DNA of 64,000 nucleotides, taken from NCBI GenBank assembly GCA_902766105.1, contig CACXCI010000032.1:1-64000 (forward strand). The letters run 5' to 3'. A program made the position numbers and the translations under genes. Of the stretch, positions 49,750 to 57,786 are shown in pieces. Under the pieces are notes generated by a model. The model did no database searches. It saw only the letters and a program-made list of their open reading frames with translations, and was not told the origin of the DNA. Position 1 is the first letter of the stretch. Every line of letters begins with the position of its first letter. The stretch is from an uncultured bacterium. GTDB taxonomy: Bacteria; Cyanobacteriota; Vampirovibrionia; Gastranaerophilales; Gastranaerophilaceae.

Positions 49750-49880
49750 TTGAAGTGCGTTGAGTGTGTTAAGTTTGGTAAGTGCGATAAGTTCATTAAA
49801 CCCTTCGGGAATATATGCTTAGATAATAATCGTTTTGTACTTATCTTACTTATTCACCTATCCTACTTATCCTTCTTAAT
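49750..49880. repeat. AAGTGCGATAAG / CTTACTTATC inverted tracts, right of FlhA-like gene
   Basis: Short direct repeats (AAGTGCGTTGAGTGTGTTAAGTTTGGTAAGTGCGATAAGTT) on one side face ACTTATCTTACTTATTCACC-TATCCTACTTATCC on the other: a long degenerate inverted repeat built from an about 10-bp unit. A similar pair is at 50670-50812, so the nucleoside phosphorylase gene is bracketed by two copies. Confidence 0.6.
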
Positions 49881-49883
49881 TGC

Positions 49884-50651
49884 TCATTCTACCTCACTTT
49901 TCAATATTTTTATTGCTTCTACTGCAGTTTTTATTGCACTATCAGTATCATGAACTACGGGATTTTCCAACCCCTGTTTTTCTCTTTCCTGATTTGCAAC
50001 CGTCAAAAATACAGATCCGACTTTGACTTTTAAATAACTTGCTACAACAAACAACGCGGCAGATTCCATTTCAGATGCCAAACAGCCAAGACGTTTCCAT
50101 GCCTCCCATTTATTTAATAATTCGTAGCTTACAGGTTTTATTTCAGGTTCGTGTTGACCGTAAAAAGAATCCTTACATTGTACAACACCGGTATGACTTG
50201 TATAACCTAAATTTTTTGATGCCTTGATTAGAGCATTTGTAATATCAAGATTGGCAACAGCAGGAAATTCAACAGGAGCATATTCCTTGCTTGTACCTTC
50301 TGCTCTGATTGCGCCTGTTGCAATAACTAAATCCCCGCCTTTAATATCAGTTTGCATACCCCCGCAAGTGCCAACTCTGATAAAATGAGTTGCCCCGATT
50401 TTTACCAATTCTTCCATCGCAATAGCGGCTGATGCTCCCCCTATTCCTGTTGAGGTTACACTAACCTTTTCTCCGTCAAGATAACCTGTATATGTAACGA
50501 ATTCTCTGTTGTCTGCAATAAGTTTAGGTTCATCAAAATATTGTGCAATTTTTACACAACGCTTCGGATCTCCCGGTAATATAACATATTTACCGACATC
50601 CCCCTCTTTTAATCCTATGTGATATTGCCTTCCGTCGCCTGTATATTTCAT
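49884..50651 (-). CDS. nucleoside phosphorylase (uridine phosphorylase-like)
   Basis: 255 aa. Reversible phosphorolysis of nucleosides in salvage. LPGDPKRC (phosphate loop), [36 protein letters not shown] (PNP/Udp signature) and [14 protein letters not shown] with the ribose-binding MES are conserved. The PGDPxR and EMExA motifs and the length fit uridine phosphorylase; a purine-specific member is possible. GAGG lies before the ATG. Lies between two copies of a repeat tract. Confidence 0.88.
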   Translation of the reverse strand: MKYTGDGRQYHIGLKEGDVGKYVILPGDPKRCVKIAQYFDEPKLIADNREFVTYTGYLDGEKVSVTSTGIGGASAAIAMEELVKIGATHFIRVGTCGGMQTDIKGGDLVIATGAIRAEGTSKEYAPVEFPAVANLDITNALIKASKNLGYTSHTGVVQCKDSFYGQHEPEIKPVSYELLNKWEAWKRLGCLASEMESAALFVVASYLKVKVGSVFLTVANQEREKQGLENPVVHDTDSAIKTAVEAIKILKSEVE

Positions 50652-50669
50652 TGATGCCTCACACTATAT

Positions 50670-50812
50670 AAGAATAGGTTAAGTTAGATAAGTTTGATAA
50701 GTGCGTTAAGTTCGTTTAAGTTTATTTTTTATTATTATAATAGTTCAAATTCCATATACGATAATAAATTGTAAAGAACTTATCCTACTTATCCAACTTA
50801 TTCTACATTAAA
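50670..50812. repeat. second AAGTTxGATAAG / CTTATCCTACTTATCC tract
   Basis: AGGTTAAGTTAGATAAGTTTGATAAGTGCGTTAAG (about 50675-50710) and AACTTATCCTACTTATCCAACTTATTC (about 50778-50804) face each other across an A/T-rich centre. Same build as 49750-49880. Confidence 0.6.
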
Positions 50813-50813
50813 A

Positions 50814-51254
50814 TTATTTTAATTTTTGTATAACCAAATCGGTAATATCAACACCACCGACAAAAATAACCTGATCGGAAACAATAGCATCAAGTTTTTG
50901 AGCAACCATTATAGCTCTTGCTGCTGCCTGAACCTGATTCATAATTTGTTCTTCTTTACTTGTTTGTAATTTATACAAAGCTTCTCTTTTTGTATTAAAT
51001 TCGTTAGTTGTCTGAGATTCAAAATTTTGTTTTTGAACAGGTGTTGTTAAATTTTTAAATTGTCTTTCTTTATCAACCATAAATTGTTGTAATTCCAGAT
51101 TTTTTGCATCAATTTCTTTAATAGCTTGTTGTGCCGCAGGATAATTATCCAAAACTTTTTGATAATCTATATAACCAATCTCGGCAAAAGCTTGATTTGC
51201 AGTCATTGTTAAGCCTGCAACCATTAATAATGCTATCATTTTCAAGTTTTTCAT
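50814..51254 (-). CDS. OmpH/Skp family periplasmic chaperone
   Basis: 146 aa. Signal peptide MKNLKMIALLMVAGLTMTANQAFA, then IGYIDYQKVLDNYPAAQQAIKEI, a long helical arm (LELQQFMVDKERQFKNL ... TKREALYKLQTSKEEQIMNQVQAAARAI) and the final strand ALDAIVSDQVIFVGGVDIT-DLVIQKL, the usual OmpH order. It holds unfolded outer-membrane proteins for delivery to BamA, whose gene lies just upstream. AGGAGG before the ATG. Confidence 0.92.
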   Translation of the reverse strand: MKNLKMIALLMVAGLTMTANQAFAEIGYIDYQKVLDNYPAAQQAIKEIDAKNLELQQFMVDKERQFKNLTTPVQKQNFESQTTNEFNTKREALYKLQTSKEEQIMNQVQAAARAIMVAQKLDAIVSDQVIFVGGVDITDLVIQKLK

Positions 51255-51320
51255 AAGACCTCCTATATATATTTTACTTGGTAACTTTTAATAAACGATT
51301 AAGTATTATGTATGTTCAAA

Positions 51321-53288
51321 TTAGTACATCAAGTCGCCGACACCGAATGTAAAGTAACCGTGTCTTGAGCCGTTAGACCCCGGATTTGTAAGCGGAATAC
51401 CATAATCAATTGATAATGGTCCCATTCCCGGAACAAATACTTTCAAACCGACACCGGCAGCTACACCATACATTTTTCTGTCATACAATGTATTTGATAT
51501 TGTTCCGCCAAATACCTTACCTGCATCAGCCCAAATGGTGAATCTTATATTGTTCAAGAACGCAATTCTTGTTCTATCCATAAATGGGATAGGGGTTGCA
51601 AACTCGGCAGAACCCATCACAAAACCTTTACCGGTACCAACGCCGCTCATTTTATAACCTCTGATGGTATACGGACCACCTAAACGATATGCCATAACCT
51701 CAGGTATATCTCCATGGATTGCACCACCAGCTTTTGCAGTAAATGATAATGATGATTTCTTACCTATCGGAATGTATTGTTTAATCATACCGGTCAACTT
51801 ACCGTTTGTTTTATTAAACCCGTTCAGACCAATATTTTCATCAAATCTTAAAGTTGCCATTGTACCGTGTCTGGTAACAGTTGCAGAATCTCTTGTATCA
51901 TACATCAATGCAGGGCTTAAAGACAGGAACAATCCGCCTTCCAATTGTTTTGCACGTTCTGATATAGGAACGTTATATTTTCTGTACATATTGGAGATAC
52001 CTTTAAAATCTCCTTCTTTTACATCAATATTTTCAACACCAAGGCTAAAGGATGCGGTGGCGTGTTTGTTTGATTTGATACGGTGCGCTACGGTCATTTC
52101 GCCGCCAAATCTTCTTTCAATCGCAAGAGGTATTTGATAAGAACCAAAATCTCTGAAGAATAGTCTTGTATTTAATGAGGTTTCTGCGTTAAAGAAATAA
52201 GGTTTGAAATAACTTAATTCTGCCTGCATATTCATGTAATTTTTTACAGATGAGTCATTTAAGATAACACCGGTACCAACCAAACCTGTTAAAGAAATTC
52301 TTTCAGCTCTACCTCTAAAGTTATTTTCGGTAATACCCATAGAACCAAACAAACCGGTAACAGTATCAAGACCACCACCGACTGATATGCTTGCTGTTCT
52401 CTGTTCTTTAACTTTTATTGTGATGTCATAAGCATCAGGGATGTCTTCACTTGGTTCAATTTCTCTTGTTACGTCTTTAAATGCTTGTGTAGCGTATAAT
52501 CTTACCAAATCTTCTTTTACTAGATTTTCGTTATAAATCATCCCCGGTTCTGTCAAGATATTACGGGCAACGATATAGTCTTTGGTTTTTTCGTTACCTT
52601 CAATCATAATCTTGTCGATAATACCTTCTTTAATACTAATATTGATAGTACCGTCAGGATCATCTGTTACAGAATCAATTCTTGCCAAAATATAGCCTTT
52701 AGAATTGTATAATTCTTGAATTTGAGCAATAGCCTGATTTAATTTTGCGATATTTTGAGGTTTACCTTTCATATCGTTTAAGGTTGCAAGAATATCCTCG
52801 ACGGAGATTACCGAATTTCCTTCAATAGTAAAGTCTTTTACGGGGATATTTTCTTCAACAACAATTTTGACTGTAACAGAGCCGTCATCGTTTCTGGATG
52901 GAATAGCTTTCATTTTTTCGGTAAAATAACCGGTTTCATATATTGTTCTCAAATCAGCTTGTAAGATTTCTTTGGAGTATGTTCCGCCTTCCTTCATCTG
53001 TATTTTTTCAAGGAGTTCTTCTTGGGAAACGGAATTAAGACCATAAAATTCTATTCCTTTTATGGTTCTGTGATCTGTATCATTTGTGGCTTGTAAGTCT
53101 TGATTAATTCTGGATGGGGTTAAATTTGCAGGATATTTATTTCCCGAATCACTATTTTTCGGTTTTGCTGCATCTTCAGCTATACCCAAACCGCCCCAAA
53201 TATCATCAATAGCATAACTTCCGGTTTGTGCTAAGGCGACTAAGATTATCGCTATCCCTAATTGTTTGAATAATTTATGAAATTTCAA
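51321..53288 (-). CDS. bamA: outer membrane assembly protein BamA/Omp85
   Basis: 655 aa, TTG start with AAGGAAG upstream. Signal peptide at 1-26 (...ALAQTGSYA). Three POTRA domains follow (IKGIEFYGLNSVSQEELLEKI; KDFTIEGNSVISVEDILATL; IDKIMIEGNEKTKDYIVARNI), the number typical of cyanobacterial Omp85, then a beta-barrel from about 300 with YRLGGPYTIRGYKMSGVG (lid-lock RGY motif) and a C-terminal strand ending in aromatic residues (YFTFGVGDLMY). It folds and inserts outer-membrane barrels. Same direction as ompH, 66 nt apart, likely one transcript. Confidence 0.95.
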   Translation of the reverse strand: MKFHKLFKQLGIAIILVALAQTGSYAIDDIWGGLGIAEDAAKPKNSDSGNKYPANLTPSRINQDLQATNDTDHRTIKGIEFYGLNSVSQEELLEKIQMKEGGTYSKEILQADLRTIYETGYFTEKMKAIPSRNDDGSVTVKIVVEENIPVKDFTIEGNSVISVEDILATLNDMKGKPQNIAKLNQAIAQIQELYNSKGYILARIDSVTDDPDGTINISIKEGIIDKIMIEGNEKTKDYIVARNILTEPGMIYNENLVKEDLVRLYATQAFKDVTREIEPSEDIPDAYDITIKVKEQRTASISVGGGLDTVTGLFGSMGITENNFRGRAERISLTGLVGTGVILNDSSVKNYMNMQAELSYFKPYFFNAETSLNTRLFFRDFGSYQIPLAIERRFGGEMTVAHRIKSNKHATASFSLGVENIDVKEGDFKGISNMYRKYNVPISERAKQLEGGLFLSLSPALMYDTRDSATVTRHGTMATLRFDENIGLNGFNKTNGKLTGMIKQYIPIGKKSSLSFTAKAGGAIHGDIPEVMAYRLGGPYTIRGYKMSGVGTGKGFVMGSAEFATPIPFMDRTRIAFLNNIRFTIWADAGKVFGGTISNTLYDRKMYGVAAGVGLKVFVPGMGPLSIDYGIPLTNPGSNGSRHGYFTFGVGDLMY

Positions 53289-53372
53289 GAATAATCTTCC
53301 TTACAAACTCTCTCACTATTCTCCTATCAAAATTTTAGCATAAACTATTTAAAAAGCAAAAATTCTTTACAA

Positions 53373-54185
53373 CTATTTACCAATTGAAATTTTATATACC
53401 AAATTTTTATTAATTCCGTATAATTCCGATAAGATTACAGAAATATCTTTTGCGCTAAAACCTTTATTTTGTAATATTTTTATCTTGTCTTTAATATCTT
53501 GAAAGTCAGAATCTTTTTTATCCCGAAATATTAAACAAACAAATTCACCTTTTGAAACATTTGTTTTTAAATAATCAATAATTTCAGAAATTTCTCCGAT
53601 TTTTATTTCTTCAAAGATTTTTGTCAGTTCTCTTCCAAATGCAACTTTTGAATTTGGGCGAACATGTTTAATATATTCTAAGGTCTGAATAATTCTATTT
53701 GGAGATTCGTAGAAAACAACATCTTTATACTTATACTCTTGTGCAATTTCTTCAATTTTTGCCTGTGTTTTGGGTAAAAATCCCACAAATGAAAACTCCT
53801 CATCTTCTCTTGAAATTTGCGAGAGGAATGTTATAACCGCATTTGCCCCTGGCAGTGATGTTATTGAAAAACTGTTGTTTCTTAACTCTTTAACAATGAC
53901 AGAACCAGGATCGCAGATTAATGGAGTTCCTGCATCAGATACAAGCGCCATTTTTTGTCCTGTTCTTAGAAAATCAAGAATTTCATTTATGCGTTCTTTT
54001 TCATTGTATTTATGATAAGACACGCATTTTGTTCTTATATCATAATGGTTAAGGATTTTTTGAGTTACTCGGCTGTCCTCACAGGCTATCAAATCAACGG
54101 ATTTTAATATTTCAATTGCTCTTAATGAAATATCTCCAAGGTTTCCAATAGGTGTTGGAACTATGTAAAAATCATATTCTTTCAT
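53373..54185 (-). CDS. rsmI: 16S rRNA (cytidine1402-2'-O)-methyltransferase
   Basis: 270 aa. [39 protein letters not shown], the [16 protein letters not shown] loop, [13 protein letters not shown] and FVGFLPKT, then the catalytic-region YESPNRI and [12 protein letters not shown]. Methylates C1402 in the ribosomal P site. The C-terminal 40 residues are a helix pair as in longer RsmI proteins. Divergent from lepA, another translation factor gene. Confidence 0.95.
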   Translation of the reverse strand: MKEYDFYIVPTPIGNLGDISLRAIEILKSVDLIACEDSRVTQKILNHYDIRTKCVSYHKYNEKERINEILDFLRTGQKMALVSDAGTPLICDPGSVIVKELRNNSFSITSLPGANAVITFLSQISREDEEFSFVGFLPKTQAKIEEIAQEYKYKDVVFYESPNRIIQTLEYIKHVRPNSKVAFGRELTKIFEEIKIGEISEIIDYLKTNVSKGEFVCLIFRDKKDSDFQDIKDKIKILQNKGFSAKDISVILSELYGINKNLVYKISIGK

Positions 54186-54261
54186 ATTTATATTTTATCA
54201 TGAAAGTTTGTTATTCTTATTTCAATTTTATAATTTGCATGTTTATTATATAATGACAACT

Positions 54262-56064
54262 ATGAGTACCAGAGATAACGTAAGAAATTTTTGTATTATT
54301 GCCCATATAGACCATGGAAAATCAACTCTTGCCGACAGATTGCTGGAAAAAACAGGAACTGTTGCACAACGTGATATGCAAGAGCAATTATTAGATTCTA
54401 TGGATATAGAGCGTGAACGTGGTATTACAATCAAATTAAATGCTGCGAGAATGAATTATAAAGCTCATGATGGCAAAGATTATGAACTTAATTTGATTGA
54501 TACCCCCGGACACGTGGATTTTTCTTATGAAGTTTCCCGTTCTTTGGCTGCTTGCGAAGGGGCTTTGCTTATTGTCGATGCAACACAGGGAGTCGAAGCT
54601 CAGACTTTGGCGAACGTATATCTTGCAATAGAACAGGATTTGGAAATTATTCCTGTCATTAATAAAATTGACCTGCCATCTGCCGATGTAGAAAGAGTCA
54701 GAGCAGAAATTGAAGAAATTTTAGGTATTGATGCTTCTATGGCAATTCCTGTCAGTGCCAAAACAGGAGAAGGCATTGATGAGGTTTTGGAAGCGGTTGT
54801 AAATTATATCCCCGCACCTGATGATAATTCGGATAAACCTTTAAGGGCGCTCGTTTTTGATAGCGTTTATGATCAGTATTTAGGAACAGTTTGTTATTTT
54901 AAAGTTGTAGACGGTTCAATTTCCGTCGGGGATAAAATCCGATTTATGGCATCAAAAAAAGAATATGAGGTTGTCGAGCTTGGCTATCAGACACCGGCCA
55001 GAGTTCCGGTAAAGAAACTGACCTGTGGTGATGTAGGGTATTTTGCCGGTTCTATTAAAGAATTAACAAGATTTGTCGGAGATACAATTACTAATGTTGA
55101 AAATCCGGCAAATGAAGCTTTACCGGGGTATAAAGAAGCATTACCGATGGTATTTTCAGGCATGTATCCCGTTGATAATGAGGATTATGAAGATTTAAAA
55201 GAAGCCTTGGAAAAACTAAAATTAAATGACAGCAGTATAACTTTTGAACCGGAAACATCATCAGCTTTGGGTTTTGGTTTTCGTTGCGGATTTTTGGGAA
55301 TGCTTCACATGGAGATTGCTCAGGAAAGATTGGAAAGAGAATATGACCTTTCCCTTGTTACAACGGCACCTTCTGTTGTGTATAGAGTTCACAAGACAAA
55401 TGGAGAGGTTGTTGAAATTGATAACCCTGCAAATCTTCCGCCGGCGCAATACAGAGATTATATTGAAGAACCTTATGTAAAAGTACAAATAATTACACCA
55501 AATGATTATGTCGGGACTTTGATGGATTTGGCACAAACAAAACGAGGAATATTCTTGAATATGACTTATCTTGATAAGGTTCGTGTAGATTTATCTTATG
55601 AAATTCCGTTGAGTGAGGTAATCACAGACTTTTATGACCAGTTAAAATCAAGAACAAAGGGGTATGCAAGTTTAGATTATGAGTTTAGTGAATATAAGCG
55701 TTCAAAACTTGTAAAACTGGATATTATGCTGGCAGGAGAGGTTGTTGATGCCTTGTCTGTAATTTGTCATGAGGATAACGCCTTTTATATAGGTCAAAAA
55801 TTAACTGTAAAATTAAAAGAAATAATACCACGTCAGTTGTTTGAAGTACCCGTACAGGCAGCTGTAGGTGGCAGAATTATAGCAAGAACAACAATTAAAG
55901 CTATGCGCAAAAACGTGCTTGCAAAATGTTATGGCGGTGATATTTCACGTAAACGAAAACTTCTTGAAAAGCAGAAAAAAGGTAAAAAACGTATGAAATC
56001 TGTCGGAAGCGTTGAAGTTCCGCAAGAAGCATTTATGGCAGTATTGAGTCTTGATGAGGATTAG
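54262..56064 (+). CDS. lepA: elongation factor 4 (LepA)
   Basis: 600 aa from ATG 54262; ATG 54253 three codons earlier is equally possible, since neither has a ribosome binding site. Translational GTPase that acts on stalled or stressed ribosomes. G1 AHIDHGKST, switch [15 protein letters not shown]3 [16 protein letters not shown]4 NKIDLP, G5 SAKTG, then EF-G-like domains and the LepA-specific C-terminal domain ([29 protein letters not shown]...[10 protein letters not shown]). Overlaps the LuxR-type gene on the other strand by 32 nt. Confidence 0.96.
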   Translation: MSTRDNVRNFCIIAHIDHGKSTLADRLLEKTGTVAQRDMQEQLLDSMDIERERGITIKLNAARMNYKAHDGKDYELNLIDTPGHVDFSYEVSRSLAACEGALLIVDATQGVEAQTLANVYLAIEQDLEIIPVINKIDLPSADVERVRAEIEEILGIDASMAIPVSAKTGEGIDEVLEAVVNYIPAPDDNSDKPLRALVFDSVYDQYLGTVCYFKVVDGSISVGDKIRFMASKKEYEVVELGYQTPARVPVKKLTCGDVGYFAGSIKELTRFVGDTITNVENPANEALPGYKEALPMVFSGMYPVDNEDYEDLKEALEKLKLNDSSITFEPETSSALGFGFRCGFLGMLHMEIAQERLEREYDLSLVTTAPSVVYRVHKTNGEVVEIDNPANLPPAQYRDYIEEPYVKVQIITPNDYVGTLMDLAQTKRGIFLNMTYLDKVRVDLSYEIPLSEVITDFYDQLKSRTKGYASLDYEFSEYKRSKLVKLDIMLAGEVVDALSVICHEDNAFYIGQKLTVKLKEIIPRQLFEVPVQAAVGGRIIARTTIKAMRKNVLAKCYGGDISRKRKLLEKQKKGKKRMKSVGSVEVPQEAFMAVLSLDED

Positions 56065-56275
56065 GAAATAAACCAAGTGCTTCTGCTATAAATGCTGCTT
56101 CAAGTCGGTTTTTGGCTTTTGTTTTTTCCAGTATGGATGAAACATGTGCTTTTACTGTTGAGTGTGTAATTATTAGAAGTTTTGCAATTTGTTTATTGGT
56201 GTATCCTTGTACTATATATTTTAGTACTTCCAGTTCTCTTTCAGTCAGCGTGTTTATTTCAACTTGAGTGTTCAT
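56033..56275 (-). CDS. stand-alone LuxR/GerE-type HTH regulator (PedR-like)
   Basis: 80 aa from ATG 56275 (a TTG five codons earlier is possible). It is only the GerE DNA-binding domain: [55 protein letters not shown], with no receiver or ligand domain. Small LuxR-type regulators of this kind exist in Cyanobacteria (PedR of Synechocystis). It is divergent from the two leaderless-protein genes at 56602 and 57215 with a 326-bp gap. GerE domains bind short palindromes, so the TTTGTWACAAA sites are candidate targets; that link is a guess. Confidence 0.85.
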   Translation of the reverse strand: MNTQVEINTLTERELEVLKYIVQGYTNKQIAKLLIITHSTVKAHVSSILEKTKAKNRLEAAFIAEALGLFPNPHQDSILP

Positions 56276-56601
56276 TTTGTTCTTATCCAAATCTTCTGTT
56301 TTATATACTTATTAATATATTTGCAAATAGCCTGACTTACTATTAGCCGTATGGCTAATTTATAAATATTTAATTAGAAAGTTTTAAATTTTTTTGGATT
56401 TAACCAATGTCAATTTGCCCGAAACTCTAAGTAATATTTGAAATTCTGCAAATGTTAAGAGTTTGTAACAAATTAAAACATGAACGCAATTCTTGAAGAA
56501 AGAAATACTTTATATATATACAGATGGAAAATCTTAAAAGGATGATTTATTGATACAGTAAAAATACACATGAGAGTATGTGAGAAAAAGGAGATTCGAC
56601 T
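56276..56601 (+). promoter_or_regulatory. divergent gap with TTTGTAACAAA palindrome
   Basis: TTTGTAACAAA (56462-56472), 6 nt, CATG (56479), then CTTGAAGAAAG and a TATATATA stretch that could be a -35/-10 pair. The 5' leader contains ACACATGAGAGTATGTGAG-AAAA just before AAGGAG. The rest of the gap (56291-56450) has TAGCCGTATGGCTA (about 56343-56356), a small palindrome, and no gene. Confidence 0.5.
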
Positions 56602-57057
56602 ATGGTAAGCGTAAACGGAACACAAGGAGCAGGTCCTATATGGCCGGGTAACAATGGCGGTAAACAGGTTCATGCAAATAATACCGGAGAGGTAATATCA
56701 ACAGGTTTTATACCATTACAGAACAATAATAGTATTGGCAGAGCAGATTTGGATAATTTAAGTCCTTATGCTTCAATGGGAGTAAATTTAACACCCGTAA
56801 AAACAAATGATATTTCTGCAATAACACAAAAAGAAGCAGAGGAGATGTTCCCTAATTTTACAGGGTACTATACACTATCAAATCCTCAAGAAGCTAATTA
56901 TGATTTAGCTGATATGAATTTTAAATTACAAACAAGAACTGATGCCGGTGCAAACAGGTATGTAGAAGAGCATACAAACAGAGCAATGGCAGAAAGACAT
57001 CTTTCAGAAGGTGGTTATGCTCAATTCTTAGAACAACTAGATGTAGCCTTTGGCTAA
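56602..57057 (+). CDS. leaderless hypothetical protein, putative regulon member
   Basis: 151 aa, no signal peptide. The N-terminal 45 residues are Gly/Asn-rich and disordered (MVSVNGTQGAGPIWPGNNGG). The C-terminal half is folded-looking: AITQKEAEEMFPNFTGYYTL, NYDLADMNFKLQTRTDAGANRYVEEHTNRAMAERHL and a short end helix. A disordered N-terminus before a compact domain is a common trait of type III secretion substrates, but also of many other proteins. AAAGGAG before ATG, its own terminator at 57091. No family recognised. Confidence 0.65.
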   Translation: MVSVNGTQGAGPIWPGNNGGKQVHANNTGEVISTGFIPLQNNNSIGRADLDNLSPYASMGVNLTPVKTNDISAITQKEAEEMFPNFTGYYTLSNPQEANYDLADMNFKLQTRTDAGANRYVEEHTNRAMAERHLSEGGYAQFLEQLDVAFG

Positions 57058-57090
57058 TAATATAAAATCAAATTTTACTCACATACATAT

Positions 57091-57115
57091 AAGCCGACTT
57101 AATAAGTCGGCTTTT
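57091..57115 (+). terminator. terminator of the 151-aa protein gene
   Basis: AAGCCGACTT-AAT-AAGTCGGCTTTT. Immediately followed by the TTTGTTACAAA site of the next gene. Confidence 0.85.
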
Positions 57116-57117
57116 CA

Positions 57118-57181
57118 TTTGTTACAAACTCTTAACATATCATGACAAAATTCTAAAGATTATTAAACTACATGCCGATAA
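57118..57181 (+). promoter_or_regulatory. TTTGTTACAAA palindrome with sigma-28-like promoter
   Basis: TTTGTTACAAA (57118-57128), CATG at 57141, TAAAGATT (57154-57161), a 12-nt spacer and a perfect GCCGATAA (57174-57181). Box order and spacing equal those before the 607-aa protein gene. The leader then has the 12-bp palindrome ACTCATGTGAGT (57183-57194) before AAGGAG. Confidence 0.65.
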
Positions 57182-57214
57182 CACTCATGTGAGTAAAAGA
57201 TAAGGAGAACCGAA

Positions 57215-57619
57215 ATGGCAATCGAGTTTAATAAATTTAACAGATATGACTTGTTTATCGGTAAAAATCTTCCTAAAGAATCAAAGGAAGCAAGGGAAGC
57301 AGAAGAAGTAAAAGAAACCGTGAATTATGAAAAATTCAAAGGTTTGGAAGATGAAACAGAATTGTTAACTGCCAACACTCAAGGTATGCTTGGTGTTAAA
57401 CTGGGCAAATTTACGGCTGAAGATAAAGATTTGGCAGATAAAACAAATGAGATTTTGGCAAGTTTGGGATATAGCTACAAAGTAACAGCAACTCAGGTTG
57501 CAAGTGTAACAAACGGTTTAAAATCAGTAGTATTACCGGGGATGAAACTTGCGGAAGACGGTGCAGTTGCGGCTCACATCCAAGACCCTAACGGTCCGTT
57601 TGCAGATCTTTTTGCATAA
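57215..57619 (+). CDS. leaderless hypothetical protein, putative regulon member
   Basis: 134 aa, no signal peptide. N-terminal IEFNKFNRYDLFIGKN followed by a very charged helix (KESKEAREAEEVKETVNYEKFKG), then a compact helical part (TAEDKDLADKTNEILASLGYSYKVTATQVASVTNGLKSV) and a C-terminal FADLFA. Few cysteines. AAGGAG lies 7 nt before the ATG. Separate promoter and terminator from the gene before it, though both share upstream and downstream elements. Function unknown. Confidence 0.65.
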   Translation: MAIEFNKFNRYDLFIGKNLPKESKEAREAEEVKETVNYEKFKGLEDETELLTANTQGMLGVKLGKFTAEDKDLADKTNEILASLGYSYKVTATQVASVTNGLKSVVLPGMKLAEDGAVAAHIQDPNGPFADLFA

Positions 57620-57666
57620 TTATAGACTTATAAATATACATATTTACTCACACACACAAACTTTTT

Positions 57667-57695
57667 AAGCCGATTATTATATAAATCGGCTTTTT
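57667..57695 (+). terminator. terminator of the 134-aa protein gene
   Basis: AAGCCGATT, short A/T loop, AATCGGCTTTTT. Preceded by TTTACTCACACACACA, which matches the 3' leader sequence of the gene before. Confidence 0.85.
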
Positions 57696-57786
57696 GATTT
57701 ATTGAAATTCAAATTCCTAATTATTTTATTACATTAAATAAATGAATTGATTTCACCAAAAATCATGTTAATGTTACAATCTGATT

